Origin: Chloroflexota bacterium
GTDB taxonomy: Bacteria; Chloroflexota; Dehalococcoidia; SM23-28-2; RBG-16-64-32
Direction of reading: 5' to 3'
Length of the DNA: 64,000 bases
Assembly: GCA_029262695.1 (NCBI GenBank)
Contig: JAJCYV010000008.1
Span: 1-64,000, forward strand
The notes beneath the pieces are model-generated. The model was not told where the DNA came from and searched no databases. It was given only the letters and a program-made list of their open reading frames with translations. Shown in pieces: positions 33,936-43,600 of the stretch (its first letter is position 1; the number at the start of each line of letters is the position of its first letter). The position numbers and the translations under genes were made by a program.

Positions 33936-34004
33936 CGGAATGTAGTTTACCCGCCGCCTTCGCTAAGCGCCCGGCAGCGGTGGGACCACGGTCGGAACTC
34001 TGGC

Positions 34005-34778
34005 CTAGGCCTGGCTTGTCGTGACGCCGCCGTCGACGCGGATCGTCAGGCCGGTGAGGTAGGCGCCGGCCGGCGAAGCCAGGTAGATCGTCGCGCCGGC
34101 CATGTCCTCCGGCCGGCCGATGCGCCCCAGAGGGATCGTCGACTTGATCTGGTCGCCGAACGTCTCCAGCGTCTCGTGCATCATCTTGCTCTCGAACGGC
34201 CCCGGCGCGATCGCGTTCACGGTGATCCGCTGCGGCGCCAGCTTGCGGGCCAGCACGCGCGTCATGTGCAGCACCGCTGCCTTCGTCGCCGAGTACGCGT
34301 ATGTCTCCAGGAATGGCGCCTGGATGCCGTCAATCGAGCCGATGTTGATCACGCGTGCCGGGTCGTCGTCGGACGCTGCCTTGTTCAGCAGCGGCACGAG
34401 CGCTCGCGTGAGCTGGAACACGCCTTTGACGTTGAGCGCGAAGCAGCGGTCGAAGGCGGCGTCGGGATACTGTTCGAAGGGAGCGCCCCAGTTGTTTCCC
34501 GCGTTGTTGACGAGTATGTGCAGCCGCTCCTCCCGCTTGCCGATCTCTTCCGCCAGAGCGAGACAGCCTTCTTCGGTGGAGACGTCGGCCTGCACGGCGA
34601 TGCACGTCCCGGACTTCGACATCTCCGCCGCTTCCTTCTCGATCACGTCGCTCTTGCGCGAGGAGATGTACGTCTTCGCGCCGGCTTCGACGAGCCCCTG
34701 TGAGATCATCAGGCCGATGCCCTGGCCGCCGCCGGTCACCAGCGCCACCTTGTCTTTCACCGAAAACAGGTCTTTCAT
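34005..34778 (-). CDS. SDR family oxidoreductase
   Basis: 257-residue classical SDR. TGGGQGIGLM, NNAGNN, catalytic Ser in NIGSIDG and YAYSATKAA, and C-terminal LTGLTIRVDGG. The Arg-Lys after strand 2 (SSRKSD) favours NADP(H). Resembles gluconate 5-dehydrogenase/RhlG-type reductases. ATG 34778 with GGAAGGA upstream is chosen over TTG 34781. It lies 41 bases downstream of the lipoprotein gene on the same strand and may be the last gene of the amine/aldehyde operon. Confidence 0.86.
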   Translation of the reverse strand: MKDLFSVKDKVALVTGGGQGIGLMISQGLVEAGAKTYISSRKSDVIEKEAAEMSKSGTCIAVQADVSTEEGCLALAEEIGKREERLHILVNNAGNNWGAPFEQYPDAAFDRCFALNVKGVFQLTRALVPLLNKAASDDDPARVINIGSIDGIQAPFLETYAYSATKAAVLHMTRVLARKLAPQRITVNAIAPGPFESKMMHETLETFGDQIKSTIPLGRIGRPEDMAGATIYLASPAGAYLTGLTIRVDGGVTTSQA

Positions 34779-34819
34779 CAAGTGTCCTTCCTAGTCGTTA
34801 CGTGGCTGTTCTTGCGTCG

Positions 34820-35425
34820 TTATTGGATTACCTCGAAATTGGAGATCGTCACGAAAGAGCCACTGTCCGTTACTCCGCGAGTCCCTGCCCAGATCGTGGT
34901 CGGGAATCCGTACCCTCCGTCATAGGTCACGGCGAGTGCTCTTGCCTCGCGGATGTCTGTCGCTACCTGTTGGAAGGTGCGTGCCACGGTTGAATAGCGA
35001 TAGAAATTATCGAAGGGGAAGCCCTCACTCAGTGTTTTCCCGAACGAGTTCGTCATCGACTCCAGTTCGCCGTTGCGCACAGCCATCGTGATAGGCAGGC
35101 CGTCGAATCCGCAGAAACACGCTATCGTGAAGTCGTATCGATAATTCTGTATCGGGGCCGAGTCCCACTTTGCGCGGTTGTCTTCGAGTGCGGCGAGAAG
35201 TTCGGAGGGGGACTGCGACATCCTTGGCGTCACGGGCGTTGCCGTCACGACTGGTGTGGCCGCTGACGTCGGCGACCCTGTCGGCGGCGGAGGGACTGGC
35301 GTCGGTGTCGGCTCTTCGGTGGGCGTCGCCACTTCAGTCGGGTTGGCGCTGTCGTCCCCCGACTCGCATGCACCCACCACCAGGGCGAGAGCCGCGAGAC
35401 TGGCGCATCCTATCTTGCCAACCAT
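34820..35425 (-). CDS. lipoprotein with DUF6174-like domain
   Basis: 201 residues. The signal peptide ends in lipobox VVGAC, so it should be a membrane-anchored lipoprotein. A Thr/Pro-rich linker (about 25-70) leads to a compact domain with YRYDFTIACFCGF and later TYDGGYGFPTTI, which matches the DUF6174 pattern (aromatic-rich, Cys-Phe-Cys). Role unknown. It sits 16 bases downstream of the aldehyde dehydrogenase and may share its transcript. Confidence 0.75.
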   Translation of the reverse strand: MVGKIGCASLAALALVVGACESGDDSANPTEVATPTEEPTPTPVPPPPTGSPTSAATPVVTATPVTPRMSQSPSELLAALEDNRAKWDSAPIQNYRYDFTIACFCGFDGLPITMAVRNGELESMTNSFGKTLSEGFPFDNFYRYSTVARTFQQVATDIREARALAVTYDGGYGFPTTIWAGTRGVTDSGSFVTISNFEVIQ

Positions 35426-35441
35426 CGTTCAGTCGTTCTTC

Positions 35442-36878
35442 CTAGTCGTCGGCGATGAACACCGACTTGTACTCCGTGTAGTGCTCCAGCGCCGCCATGC
35501 CCTGCTCGCGGCCCAGCCCCGATTGCTTGACGCCCCCGAACGGGGCCTCGATGTGCACCGACGACGACGAGTTGATCGAGAGCATGCCTGTCTCGATGCC
35601 GCGGGCCACCCGCAGCGCCCGGCCGATGTCCCGTGTCCAGATTGAGCCGGAGAGCCCGTAGATCGAATCGTTGGCCAGCCGTACCGCTTCGTCTTCCGTC
35701 TCGAACGGGACGATTGCGACCGCAGGTCCGAAGATCTCCTCACGCATGATGCGCATCTGTGGCTTGATGCCGGTGTAGACGGCGGGTAGCAGGAAGTTCC
35801 CGGGCGACTCCGGGCGGTCGCCTCCGCAAACGCGCGTTGCGCCCTCCCTCTCCGCTGTTGCCAGGTGGGCTTCGACCTTCTCCCGGTGCTCCGGCGAGAT
35901 CAGTGGTCCCATCTCCGTGGCCTCGTCCGCCGTGTCGCCGACGCGCAACGTCTGGGCGCGGGCGGCGAAGCGCTCCACGAACTCGCCGTAGACCGGCTGT
36001 TCGACGAGGATGCGGCTGCGGGAGCAGCAGTCCTGCCCGGCGTTGTCGTAGACGGCGAAGACCGACGACTCGACGCACTGCTCAAGGCCCGTGTCGGCGA
36101 AGACGACGCTCGCCGACTTTCCGCCGAGTTCCAGGGAGACGCGCTTGATTCCGGCCGCGGCGCTCTTCATGACGTGTTCGCCCACTTCGGTCGAGCCGGT
36201 GAACGAGATCTTGCGCACGAGCCGGTGGTTGATCAGCGCCTCGCCGACCTCTGAGCCTTTGCCCGGCACGATGTTGAGGACGCCGGACGGCAGGCCGGCC
36301 TCCAGCGCCAGCTCGCCCAGCGCCAGCGCCGTCAGCGGCGTCAGCTCCGCCGGCTTGACGACGACGCTGTTGCCCATTGCCAGAGCCGGCGAGACCTTCC
36401 AACTCGTGATCGCCAGCGGGAAGTTCCAGGGCGTGATCGCCGCGCAGACGCCGATCGGCTCGCGGAATGTGAGCAGCGTTCCGTTGGCCTGCGAGGGGAT
36501 CGTCTGGCCGTGGAACTTGTCGACGGCGCCGGCGTAGTAGTCGAACGCTCCAGCCACCGCGCCCATCTCGCCGCGCGCCGCTGCGATCGGCTTGCCGGCG
36601 TCCCGCGATTCGAGCGTCGCCAGCTTCTCGAGGTCTCGCCGCACGAGGTCGGCGATGCGCCGCAGAACGTCGCGACGCTCACGCACGGGCGCGCGCCGCC
36701 ACTCGCCCGACTGAAACGCGCGGTGCGCTGCCTCGACCGCGCGATCGGCGTCCGCCGCCGAAGAGCGGCCAACGCGGGCGATCTCTTCGCCCGTCGCCGG
36801 GTCGCGCACGCTGGTGACGCCGTCGGACGAGGCGTCGGATCGCTCGCCGTCGATGAGCGGGCCGAGGACGTCCTTCAT
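35442..36878 (-). CDS. NAD(P)-dependent aldehyde dehydrogenase
   Basis: 478-residue ALDH-superfamily enzyme oxidising an aldehyde to a carboxylate. It has TPWNFPLAI, the cofactor loop FTGSTEVG, general-base Glu in LELGGKSASVVF and catalytic Cys in AGQDCCSRSR (about 283), a double Cys. IFGPAVAIVPF and the oxygen-exit SGLGREQG are also seen. It overlaps the upstream SDR by ATGA and belongs to the GS-like/SDR/ALDH operon, so a gamma-glutamyl-amino aldehyde is a plausible substrate. Confidence 0.9.
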   Translation of the reverse strand: MKDVLGPLIDGERSDASSDGVTSVRDPATGEEIARVGRSSAADADRAVEAAHRAFQSGEWRRAPVRERRDVLRRIADLVRRDLEKLATLESRDAGKPIAAARGEMGAVAGAFDYYAGAVDKFHGQTIPSQANGTLLTFREPIGVCAAITPWNFPLAITSWKVSPALAMGNSVVVKPAELTPLTALALGELALEAGLPSGVLNIVPGKGSEVGEALINHRLVRKISFTGSTEVGEHVMKSAAAGIKRVSLELGGKSASVVFADTGLEQCVESSVFAVYDNAGQDCCSRSRILVEQPVYGEFVERFAARAQTLRVGDTADEATEMGPLISPEHREKVEAHLATAEREGATRVCGGDRPESPGNFLLPAVYTGIKPQMRIMREEIFGPAVAIVPFETEDEAVRLANDSIYGLSGSIWTRDIGRALRVARGIETGMLSINSSSSVHIEAPFGGVKQSGLGREQGMAALEHYTEYKSVFIADD

Positions 36879-37648
36879 TCCGGCGTCACGTAGGCGGCGC
36901 TGATGCCGCCGTCGATCACGAACTGCGCGCCGGTCATGAACGACGATTCGTCGGAGGCCAGCCAGAGCGCCGCCTGGGCGATCTCTTTCGTCTCGCCGAA
37001 ACGCCCGATTGGGATGTGGACGAGCCGCCGTTGCAGCTTCGCGTCGGTGTCCAGGAACTTCATCAGGAGCTCCGTCTTGAGCGGGCCGGGACAGAGGGCG
37101 TTGATGCGGATGTTCTCCTTCGCGTGGACGATCGCCAGCTCGCGCGTCATCGCCAGGACCGCGCCCTTCGAGGCGGTGTACGCCACCTGTGCGGCCGCCG
37201 AACCCATCAGCGCGACGAGCGACGCCGTGTTGATCACGGAGCCGCCACCGGCGCGTTGCAGGGCCGGGATGCCGTACTTGCAGCCCAGGAAGACGCCCCT
37301 GGCGTTGATGTCCATCGTCAGCTCCCAGACGTGCTCGGTCGTCGACAGCGCGTCGTCGTCGTCGGCGTGCATGATGCCGGCGTTGTTGAAGAGCACGTTG
37401 AGTTTGCCGAACGCCCGCTCGGCCGCCTCGACCATCTCGCGGCAGTCGTCGCCGATCGCCACGTCGGCGCGGATGGCGATCGCGCGCCCGCCGCTGCTTT
37501 TGATCTCGGCCTCGGTGCCGCGCGCCGTGTTCTCGTTGAGGTCGACGCAGACGACGGCTGCGCCTTCTTTCGCGAAGAGGATCGCGCTATCCCGCCCGAT
37601 TCCGCTGCCCGCGCCGGTGACCAGCGCTACCTTGTCTTCCAGTCGCAT
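36875..37648 (-). CDS. SDR family oxidoreductase in amine operon
   Basis: 257 residues from ATG 37648, two bases after the glutamine-synthetase-like stop; the longer frame to 37675 overlaps that gene. TGAGSGIGRD, an NAD-type Asp (VCVDLNEN), NNAG, catalytic Ser in NTASLVA and YTASK, and FVIDGG at the end. By position between a GS-like ligase and an ALDH it probably oxidises an alcohol to the aldehyde passed to the ALDH; that is inference from context. Confidence 0.87.
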   Translation of the reverse strand: MRLEDKVALVTGAGSGIGRDSAILFAKEGAAVVCVDLNENTARGTEAEIKSSGGRAIAIRADVAIGDDCREMVEAAERAFGKLNVLFNNAGIMHADDDDALSTTEHVWELTMDINARGVFLGCKYGIPALQRAGGGSVINTASLVALMGSAAAQVAYTASKGAVLAMTRELAIVHAKENIRINALCPGPLKTELLMKFLDTDAKLQRRLVHIPIGRFGETKEIAQAALWLASDESSFMTGAQFVIDGGISAAYVTPE

Positions 37649-37650
37649 CG

Positions 37651-39015
37651 CTAGATCCTCTCGAAATAGCGCCACCGCTCCCAGTCGGTGACGGCGTTGT
37701 CGTACTGCGTCGCTTCAACGTCGAAGAAGTGTGCGTAGTGCTCATGCACCTCCGCGCCGAACGCCTTGCGCGCGAAGTCGCTTCTGGCGAATGCGGTGGC
37801 CGCATCGCGCAGAGTCGAGTGCACGCGCGGCAGGTCCTGTGCCTGGTAGACATCGCCCGCGAACTCTGCCGGTGGCTCGGTCTTGTTGGCGATGCCGTCC
37901 AGGCCGGACGCGAGGACCGCAGCGTAGACGAGGTACGGGTTGCAGTCGGCGCCCGGGAGCCGGCACTCGATGCGCCGCGAGGCGCCACTACCGACCACGC
38001 GAAAGCCGGCGGTGCGGTTGTCCTCGCTCCAGGCGATGCCGACGGGCGCCCACGAGGCCGGCTGGTAGCGTTTGTACGAGTTGACCGTCGGTGCGTAGAA
38101 GGGCATCAGGTCGGTGACGTGCGCCATCCAGCCGCCGAGGAACCATCGGAAGGCGTCGGTGTCTGTGCCGTCGTTGCTGCTGAACGCGGAGCTGCCATCC
38201 TGCCAGAGGCTGACGTGGACGTGGCAACTTGAGCCGGCCTGGTCAGCGTGCGGCTTCGCCATGAACGTCACGCTGACGCCGGTCGCATCCGCGATCTCCT
38301 TCATCGCCAGCTTCATTACGCTGTGCCGGTCGGCCATCGCAAGCAGGTCGGTGTAGCGGATGTTCATCTCGTGCTGGCCGCGGCCCCATTCTCCCTTTGA
38401 GTTCTCGACGGGGATGCCGGAGGCCGACAGGTGACGCCGGACGGGGCCGTTGTAGCGCTCCTCGCGCGTGCCCTGCAACAGGTGGTAGTCCTCGATGTAC
38501 CAGCCGGCGGGGTCGAGCCCGCTGTACTTCTTCTCGGCTGCCGCGCGGTAGCTGTCGTCGAAGATGTAGTACTCGAGTTCCGAAGCGCCCTTCGCCGTGA
38601 ACCCGGCCGCGGCGGCGCGCTCAAGCTGGCGCCTCAGGACCGATCGCGGCGCCACCGCCACGGGGGCGTGCGCCTTCTCGTCCTCGACATCGCATAGCAC
38701 CAGCGCCGTGCGGTCGAGCCAGGACGCGACGCATAGCGTCTCAAGGTCGGGAACCAGGTGGAAATCGCCGAAGCCCTGCTCCCAGCTCGCGTAGCTGTAG
38801 CCGGCTACCGGCTCCATCTCCATATCGACGGTCAGCAGGTAGTCGCAGGCGTGCGTGCCGTCTGCCGTGGCCTCCTCGAGGAAGAACGAGGCGTCGAAGC
38901 GTTTGCCGTGCAGGCGGCCGTAGTGGTCGGCGAAGGCGACGACGACGGTATCGATCTCGCCGGCGTCCGTTTTCGATCGCAGGTCCTTCAGTGTAAGCAT
39001 TCCGCGCGTCGCCAC
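37651..39015 (-). CDS. glutamine synthetase-family gamma-glutamyl-amine ligase
   Basis: 454 residues from GTG 39015 (GGAGG seven bases upstream); the frame runs open to 39180 without support. GS-fold motifs: SELEYYIFD, NSKGEWGRGQHEMN, FMAKPHADQAGSSCHVHVSL and RIECRLPGADCNPYL. These fit the PuuA/IpuC-like branch that ligates glutamate to amines rather than ammonia assimilation. Tyr397-type adenylylation sequence is not evident. First gene of a tight operon with an SDR and an ALDH, suggesting amine breakdown. Confidence 0.84.
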   Translation of the reverse strand: MATRGMLTLKDLRSKTDAGEIDTVVVAFADHYGRLHGKRFDASFFLEEATADGTHACDYLLTVDMEMEPVAGYSYASWEQGFGDFHLVPDLETLCVASWLDRTALVLCDVEDEKAHAPVAVAPRSVLRRQLERAAAAGFTAKGASELEYYIFDDSYRAAAEKKYSGLDPAGWYIEDYHLLQGTREERYNGPVRRHLSASGIPVENSKGEWGRGQHEMNIRYTDLLAMADRHSVMKLAMKEIADATGVSVTFMAKPHADQAGSSCHVHVSLWQDGSSAFSSNDGTDTDAFRWFLGGWMAHVTDLMPFYAPTVNSYKRYQPASWAPVGIAWSEDNRTAGFRVVGSGASRRIECRLPGADCNPYLVYAAVLASGLDGIANKTEPPAEFAGDVYQAQDLPRVHSTLRDAATAFARSDFARKAFGAEVHEHYAHFFDVEATQYDNAVTDWERWRYFERI

Positions 39016-39325
39016 AGCAGTCCTCCAGTCCGGGATGCTCCCGATTATCCACGAACGGGCTGCGGACGGAAAGCGGGCGGGGCTCGCCGGGCCTGCGGCG
39101 CTGCGCCGGTCAGCCTCACGTTCCGCCCGCGAAGAAGGTTGGCGAAAGCAGCGCCGGCGGCGATTGGAATGAATCCGCAACGGGATTCCGGCGAATTGCG
39201 CTTAACGTGTCGCGACGGCCCGCGTATCATACGCTCCGCCTTGCGGTGGGGAAGGAACACTCTCCTCGCAAGCTCTTGGAGCGAGCGATCGCCGGACGCC
39301 GGACGTTCGGAGGAGGTTTGGGATC
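39016..39325. other. 310-bp intergenic region with HTH promoter
   Basis: It contains the GS-like Shine-Dalgarno and a GATAAT -10-like box on the minus strand, then the plus-strand promoter candidate TTAACG-17-TATCAT (39202-39230) for the small HTH gene and its about 90-base leader. No other gene is seen. Confidence 0.5.
39202..39230 (+). promoter_or_regulatory. promoter candidate of the 59-aa HTH gene
   Basis: TTAACG (39202-39207), 17-base spacer, TATCAT (39225-39230). It gives a leader of about 90 bases before ATG 39326. Confidence 0.5.
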
Positions 39326-39505
39326 ATGAGCCGAGAAGTGCGTGCCCTCCTCACGATAGACGATGTCGCTGCCAGGTTTGGCATCAGCGTTCACCAGGCG
39401 CGCCGTCTGACTCGGAGTGGCGTGCTGCCCGCGGTGAAGATCGCGGGCCAGTGGCGCTATCACCCGCGCCGCCTACCGCGCTCGATCCATCAGCGCAGCG
39501 CCTGA
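39326..39505 (+). CDS. small MerR/excisionase-type helix-turn-helix protein
   Basis: 59 residues, beginning MSREVRALLTIDDVAA, with the HTH_17 pattern: LLTIDDVAARFGISVHQARR, then GVLPAVKIAGQWRY and a wing-like RYHPRRL. It is a DNA-binding protein of the excisionase/AlpA-like group. ATG 39326 has GGAGGAGG at 39309-39316 and a promoter upstream. It lies about 100 bases from the 3' end of tRNA-Pro, a common att location, but no integrase or att repeat was found. A regulator or an element remnant are both possible. Confidence 0.75.
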   Translation: MSREVRALLTIDDVAARFGISVHQARRLTRSGVLPAVKIAGQWRYHPRRLPRSIHQRSA

Positions 39506-39608
39506 GCGGTGCCCTGGCGCAATGCTGGGCGTCTTCGTCGGTGGTGCCGGAAGGGTGCCGCCAATTCGGATTTGCCCGCGAGAGCTGCGGGTCGCCAGGG
39601 GCGAAATC

Positions 39609-39686
39609 TGGTCGGGGCGCTCGGATTCGAACCGAGGACCTCCTGACCCCCAGTCAGGTGCGCTAACCGGACTGCGCCACGCCCCG
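39609..39686 (-). tRNA. tRNA-Pro(GGG), CCA encoded
   Basis: Cloverleaf on the minus strand: acceptor CGGGGCG/CGCCCCG, D stem GCGC, anticodon stem CCTGA/TCAGG with loop CTGGGGG (anticodon GGG), T arm CTCGG-TTCGAAT-CCGAG, discriminator A. The genome encodes CCA at 39611-39609. A TAGCAT -10 candidate is at 39698-39703, with heptamer repeats directly upstream. Confidence 0.95.
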
Positions 39687-39721
39687 AACCGTAGACAATG
39701 CTAGCACGGAACACGTGGCGT

Positions 39722-39749
39722 GGGACATGGAACACGGAACATGGAACAC
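39722..39749. repeat. heptanucleotide tandem repeat upstream of tRNA-Pro
   Basis: Four consecutive 7-mers of GGRACA(C/T): GGGACAT, GGAACAC, GGAACAT, GGAACAC, with a further GGAACAC at 39708-39714. They lie upstream of the tRNA -10 on its strand. Confidence 0.75.
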
Positions 39750-39781
39750 GGGAACGGTCGGCCTTGTTGCCTGGGGTGGGG

Positions 39782-40597
39782 TCAGTTGGTGACGTGCGAG
39801 ATGGCGATGATGATGACGCCCACCGCGGCGACACCGCTGAACTCTGCCGCGGTCTGGCGGTTGAGCTTGTTGCCGAGGTAGTTGTGCATGAGCCCCGTCG
39901 TCAGGTAGAAGGCCAGCAGGAGGAAGACGGCGGCGGCGCTTTCTTCCAGTGGCAGGAAGTGCGTCGCCCAGGCGGCTTCGGCGATGAGGCCGCCGATCGC
40001 CGCGGCGTAGAGGATCGTCCGCGTCGTGTCCAGGCCCTTCTCGCGCAGCACTTCGATTCCCAGCAGGAGGCCGACGAGGCCGGCGGCGAACGAGGACGTT
40101 ATGAGGCCCAGGTCGAAGTCGTAGATCGTGGCGAAAAAGAGGAAAGCGACGACGTAGGTCGCAATGTTAAGGACGAGCCGCGTCGACTGGTACGACGGTG
40201 CGACGCGATCGACCGATTCGTACTCGGCGCGCAGGATCGCCCAGAAGGGGATCACTGAGATGAGGCCGATGCCGACGGTCTCGTACCCGCCGACGACGTC
40301 CTCGAGGAAGAGGCCGAGGCCAAGCGTGAACAGCACCGGCACGAAGAGGTAGAGCGCCGTCTCGTCCACCCGGTGGAAGTCCGCGCGCGGATGGTTTCGG
40401 ACGACACTGTCGGTGGCGATCGCGGCGAGGCCGGCAAGGAGGAGCAGGAGCCAGTCCTGGGTCGGCTCGACGGCCAGGTAAGCGACCATGCCAAGGGCGA
40501 GGACAACCGCCAGTACGTGTATGCGATCCAGGCGGCCGACTTCTGAACCAAGGGCGAGCGGGTCGCCTCCCCGACGATCCCGCGTGAATTCGTTCAC
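39782..40597 (-). CDS. multi-spanning membrane protein, DUF5656-like
   Basis: 271 residues with about eight hydrophobic helices and a short charged N-terminus. The loop FHRVDETALYLFVPVLF follows helix 3 and GIEVLREKGLDTTRTIL follows helix 6. The layout recalls DUF5656 proteins known from Chloroflexota and Actinobacteria, but that is from memory of the pattern, not a search. No catalytic motif. It lies 24 bases downstream of mfd and is probably co-transcribed. Confidence 0.7.
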   Translation of the reverse strand: MNEFTRDRRGGDPLALGSEVGRLDRIHVLAVVLALGMVAYLAVEPTQDWLLLLLAGLAAIATDSVVRNHPRADFHRVDETALYLFVPVLFTLGLGLFLEDVVGGYETVGIGLISVIPFWAILRAEYESVDRVAPSYQSTRLVLNIATYVVAFLFFATIYDFDLGLITSSFAAGLVGLLLGIEVLREKGLDTTRTILYAAAIGGLIAEAAWATHFLPLEESAAAVFLLLAFYLTTGLMHNYLGNKLNRQTAAEFSGVAAVGVIIIAISHVTN

Positions 40598-40621
40598 AAT
40601 GGATAAGGCTAAACGCAGCGG

Positions 40622-43600
40622 CTAATTGATGTCAACCAGCGCCTCGCCCGCGTTCTCAGCGTCTTCCGCCGTCCTCGCCGCCGCAAGCAGCTCCAGCGCG
40701 AGGCGCAGGCGCTCCTGCCAGCCTTCGTCCAGGTCGACGTGCATCATCGTGCGCCCGACCTGAACGCCGCGCGGCGCCGTCTCCTCCAGCGCCGCGGCGG
40801 GCAGCGTTTCGCCGGCCGCCATCTTGACGACGGCGGCGGCGCCCTCCGCAATGATCGACTGCACACCGGCGAGCTTCGCCAGCGATCGCAACGTGACGAC
40901 GTAGAGCAAGTTGCGCGCCAGCGGCGGTGGCTCGCCGAAGCGGTCCGTCATCTCCTGGCTGATTGCGTCCACCGCCTCCGGGTCCTCTGCCGCGCTCAGC
41001 CGCTGGTAGACCGCGAGACGCAGGTTCAGGTCCGGAACGTACGATGGCGGTAGGTGCGCCGAGAGCGGCAGATCGATCGACACCTCCATGCCTTCACTCT
41101 CCGGTGGCGGCGTCTCGCCTCGCATCAGCGACCGCATCCGCTCGACGGCGCCCGAGAGCAGCTTGACGTACAGGTCGAAGCCGATCGCCGCCATGTAGCC
41201 GCTCTGCTCCCCGCCCAGCAGGTTTCCGGCGCCCCGGATCTCGAGGTCGCGCTGGGCGATCTGGAAGCCAGCGCCCAGCTCTGTCGCCTCGAAGATGGTC
41301 TGCAGCCGCGCCTTCGCGGTCTCGGTCAGGCGCTTGTTCTTCTCGTACAGCAGGTAAGCGTATGCGCGGTGGGCGCCGCGGCCCACGCGCCCGCGCAACT
41401 GGTAGAGCTGCGCCAGCCCCAGCCGGTCCGCCTGGTTGATGATGATCGTGTTGACGTTCGGGATGTCCAGGCCGGACTCGATGATCGTCGTGCAGACGAG
41501 GACGTCCGTGCGGCCGTGCGTGAAGTCATCCATCGCCCGCGCCAGCTCTCGCTCGTCCATCTGCCCGTGTCCGATGCCGAGCCGCGCTTCCGGGGCGAGA
41601 TCGCGCAGCTTGCGGGCGATCATTTCGATGTTGTGCACGCGGTTGTGTACGAAGTAGATCTGACCGCCGCGCTCCAGCTCGCGCGCGATGGCTTCGCGGA
41701 TAAGGCGGTCGTCGGTCTGCGAGACGTACGTCTTGATCGGCAGGCGTTCTTCCGGTGGCGTCTCCATCGTCGACATGTCGCGGATGCCGCCCAGCGCCAT
41801 GTACAGCGTGCGCGGGATCGGCGTGGCTGAAAGGGTGAGGACGTCGACGTCGCGGCGCATCTCCTTCAGGAACTCCTTGTGCGCGACGCCGAAGCGTTGC
41901 TCTTCGTCGATCACCACGAGGCCCAGGTCCTGGAAGCGGATGTCCTTCTGCAGCATCCGATGCGTGCCGATGACGATGTCGGTCGTGCCCTGCGGCAGCG
42001 ATTCGACGATGCGCTTCTGCTCGGCATCGCTGCGCAGGCGTGAGAGCACTTCGATGCGTACCGGGAAGGCGGCGAGGCGCTCGCGGAACGTATTGTAGTG
42101 CTGCTGCGCCAGGACGGTCGTTGGGACCAGCACGGCCACCTGCTTGCCGTCCATCACCACCTTGAACGCGGCGCGCAGCGCGACCTCCGTCTTGCCGTAC
42201 CCGACGTCGCCGCAGACGAGGCGGTCCATCGGCCGGGGCGACTCCATGTCGTGCTTTACGGCACTGATCGCGGCGAGCTGGTCAGAAGTCTCGACGTAGG
42301 GGAAGCTGGCGTCCAGTTCGGCCTGCCAGGCGCTGTCCGGCGGGTAAGCGTAGCCGGGCATCACCTCGCGCGAGGCGTAGAGCTGGAGGAGGTCCTTCGC
42401 CAGCGCTGCCACCGCCCGCCGCGCCCGTTGCTTCGCCCGCTGCCAGTCGCCCGCGCCGAGGCGAGTCGGCGTCGGCTGCTTGTCCGATGGGCCGATGTAG
42501 CGGCTCACGCGGTCCAACTGATCGGTTGGCACGAAGAGCCGGTCGCCCTCGGCGTAGTGCAGCTCCAGGTACTCGCGCTCGTTGCCGTCGATGGTGCGGC
42601 GGATCAGCCCGGCGAAGCGGCCGATGCCGTGGTCGATGTGCACGACGTACGCGCCCTGCGTCAGGTCGGCGAGGAACGCCTCACGGTTCACGGCCTTCTT
42701 TGGTGGCGCGCGGCGCTGCTTTACGAAGCCGAACACCTCGCTGTCCGTGAGAAGCGTCAGCTCGCCGGCCTCGCCTCCGGGCGGGGACCCGTCCGGGCCC
42801 AGCTTCCAGCCCTCCTGCAGCGATCCCTGCACGAGCGAGAGCTTTGGCGGCGGACTTGTCAGGTCTCCGCTCACCGTGGCGTGCGCGTCCTGTTCCTCGA
42901 TCAGCTCCGCCAGGCGTTCCGCCTGCTGCGAGACGATCACGAACCGCCGGCCCGACTGCACGCCCTGAGCGACCTCCGTTGCCAGCTTGCGCAGCTGCCC
43001 GGCGAACGCGGCCGGTCCACGGAACGGCAATCGGATCGCGTCGCCGTCTGTGGCGTCCGCCTGCCCTTCCACGGGCATCGCCCAGCGCGCGAGCGTCAGC
43101 ACGCGGCCTGTCGCCTCGATCTGGCGGCGGGCTTCCGGCCACTTTTCGAGCGCCGGCGGCAGGCCGTAGGGTATCTCGCCCGCGGCCTCCAGCTCCTTGC
43201 GCGTCGCCTCGCCCTGCGCCTCGGCTTCTTCGATCGCCGTCTGCACGTCCGCCTCCTCGTCCACGACCAGGAGCGAACCGGCGGGCAGGTGGTCGAGCAG
43301 CGAACACGGTGCGAGGAACTGCACGTAGAAGTCGCGCTCCTTGAACGATGCGCCGTCTCGCAGCAGCGTCAGCTCCTCCTCGATCCGCTCGCGCGCCTCG
43401 TCCGGCATCTTCTTGAGGCCGAGCTTCGACAGCGGCGCGAGCCAGTCGCCGGCTTCCGACGGCAGCAGCTCCTGTGCGGGCACGATGCGCGCTTCTTCGA
43501 TCGCGCTCGACGTGCGCTGTGTTGAGGCGCTGAAGGTGCGGATGCTCTCGATCTCGTCGCCGAAGAACTCAATGCGCAGGGGCGCCCGCTCCGTGGGCGG

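Noticed and set aside
39326-39686. Integrated mobile element at tRNA-Pro
   Set aside because: Only an excisionase-like gene is present; no integrase, no duplicate of the tRNA 3' end and no composition shift were seen.
42098-43525. 475-codon open frame on the plus strand
   Set aside because: Antisense shadow inside mfd; no recognisable domain.
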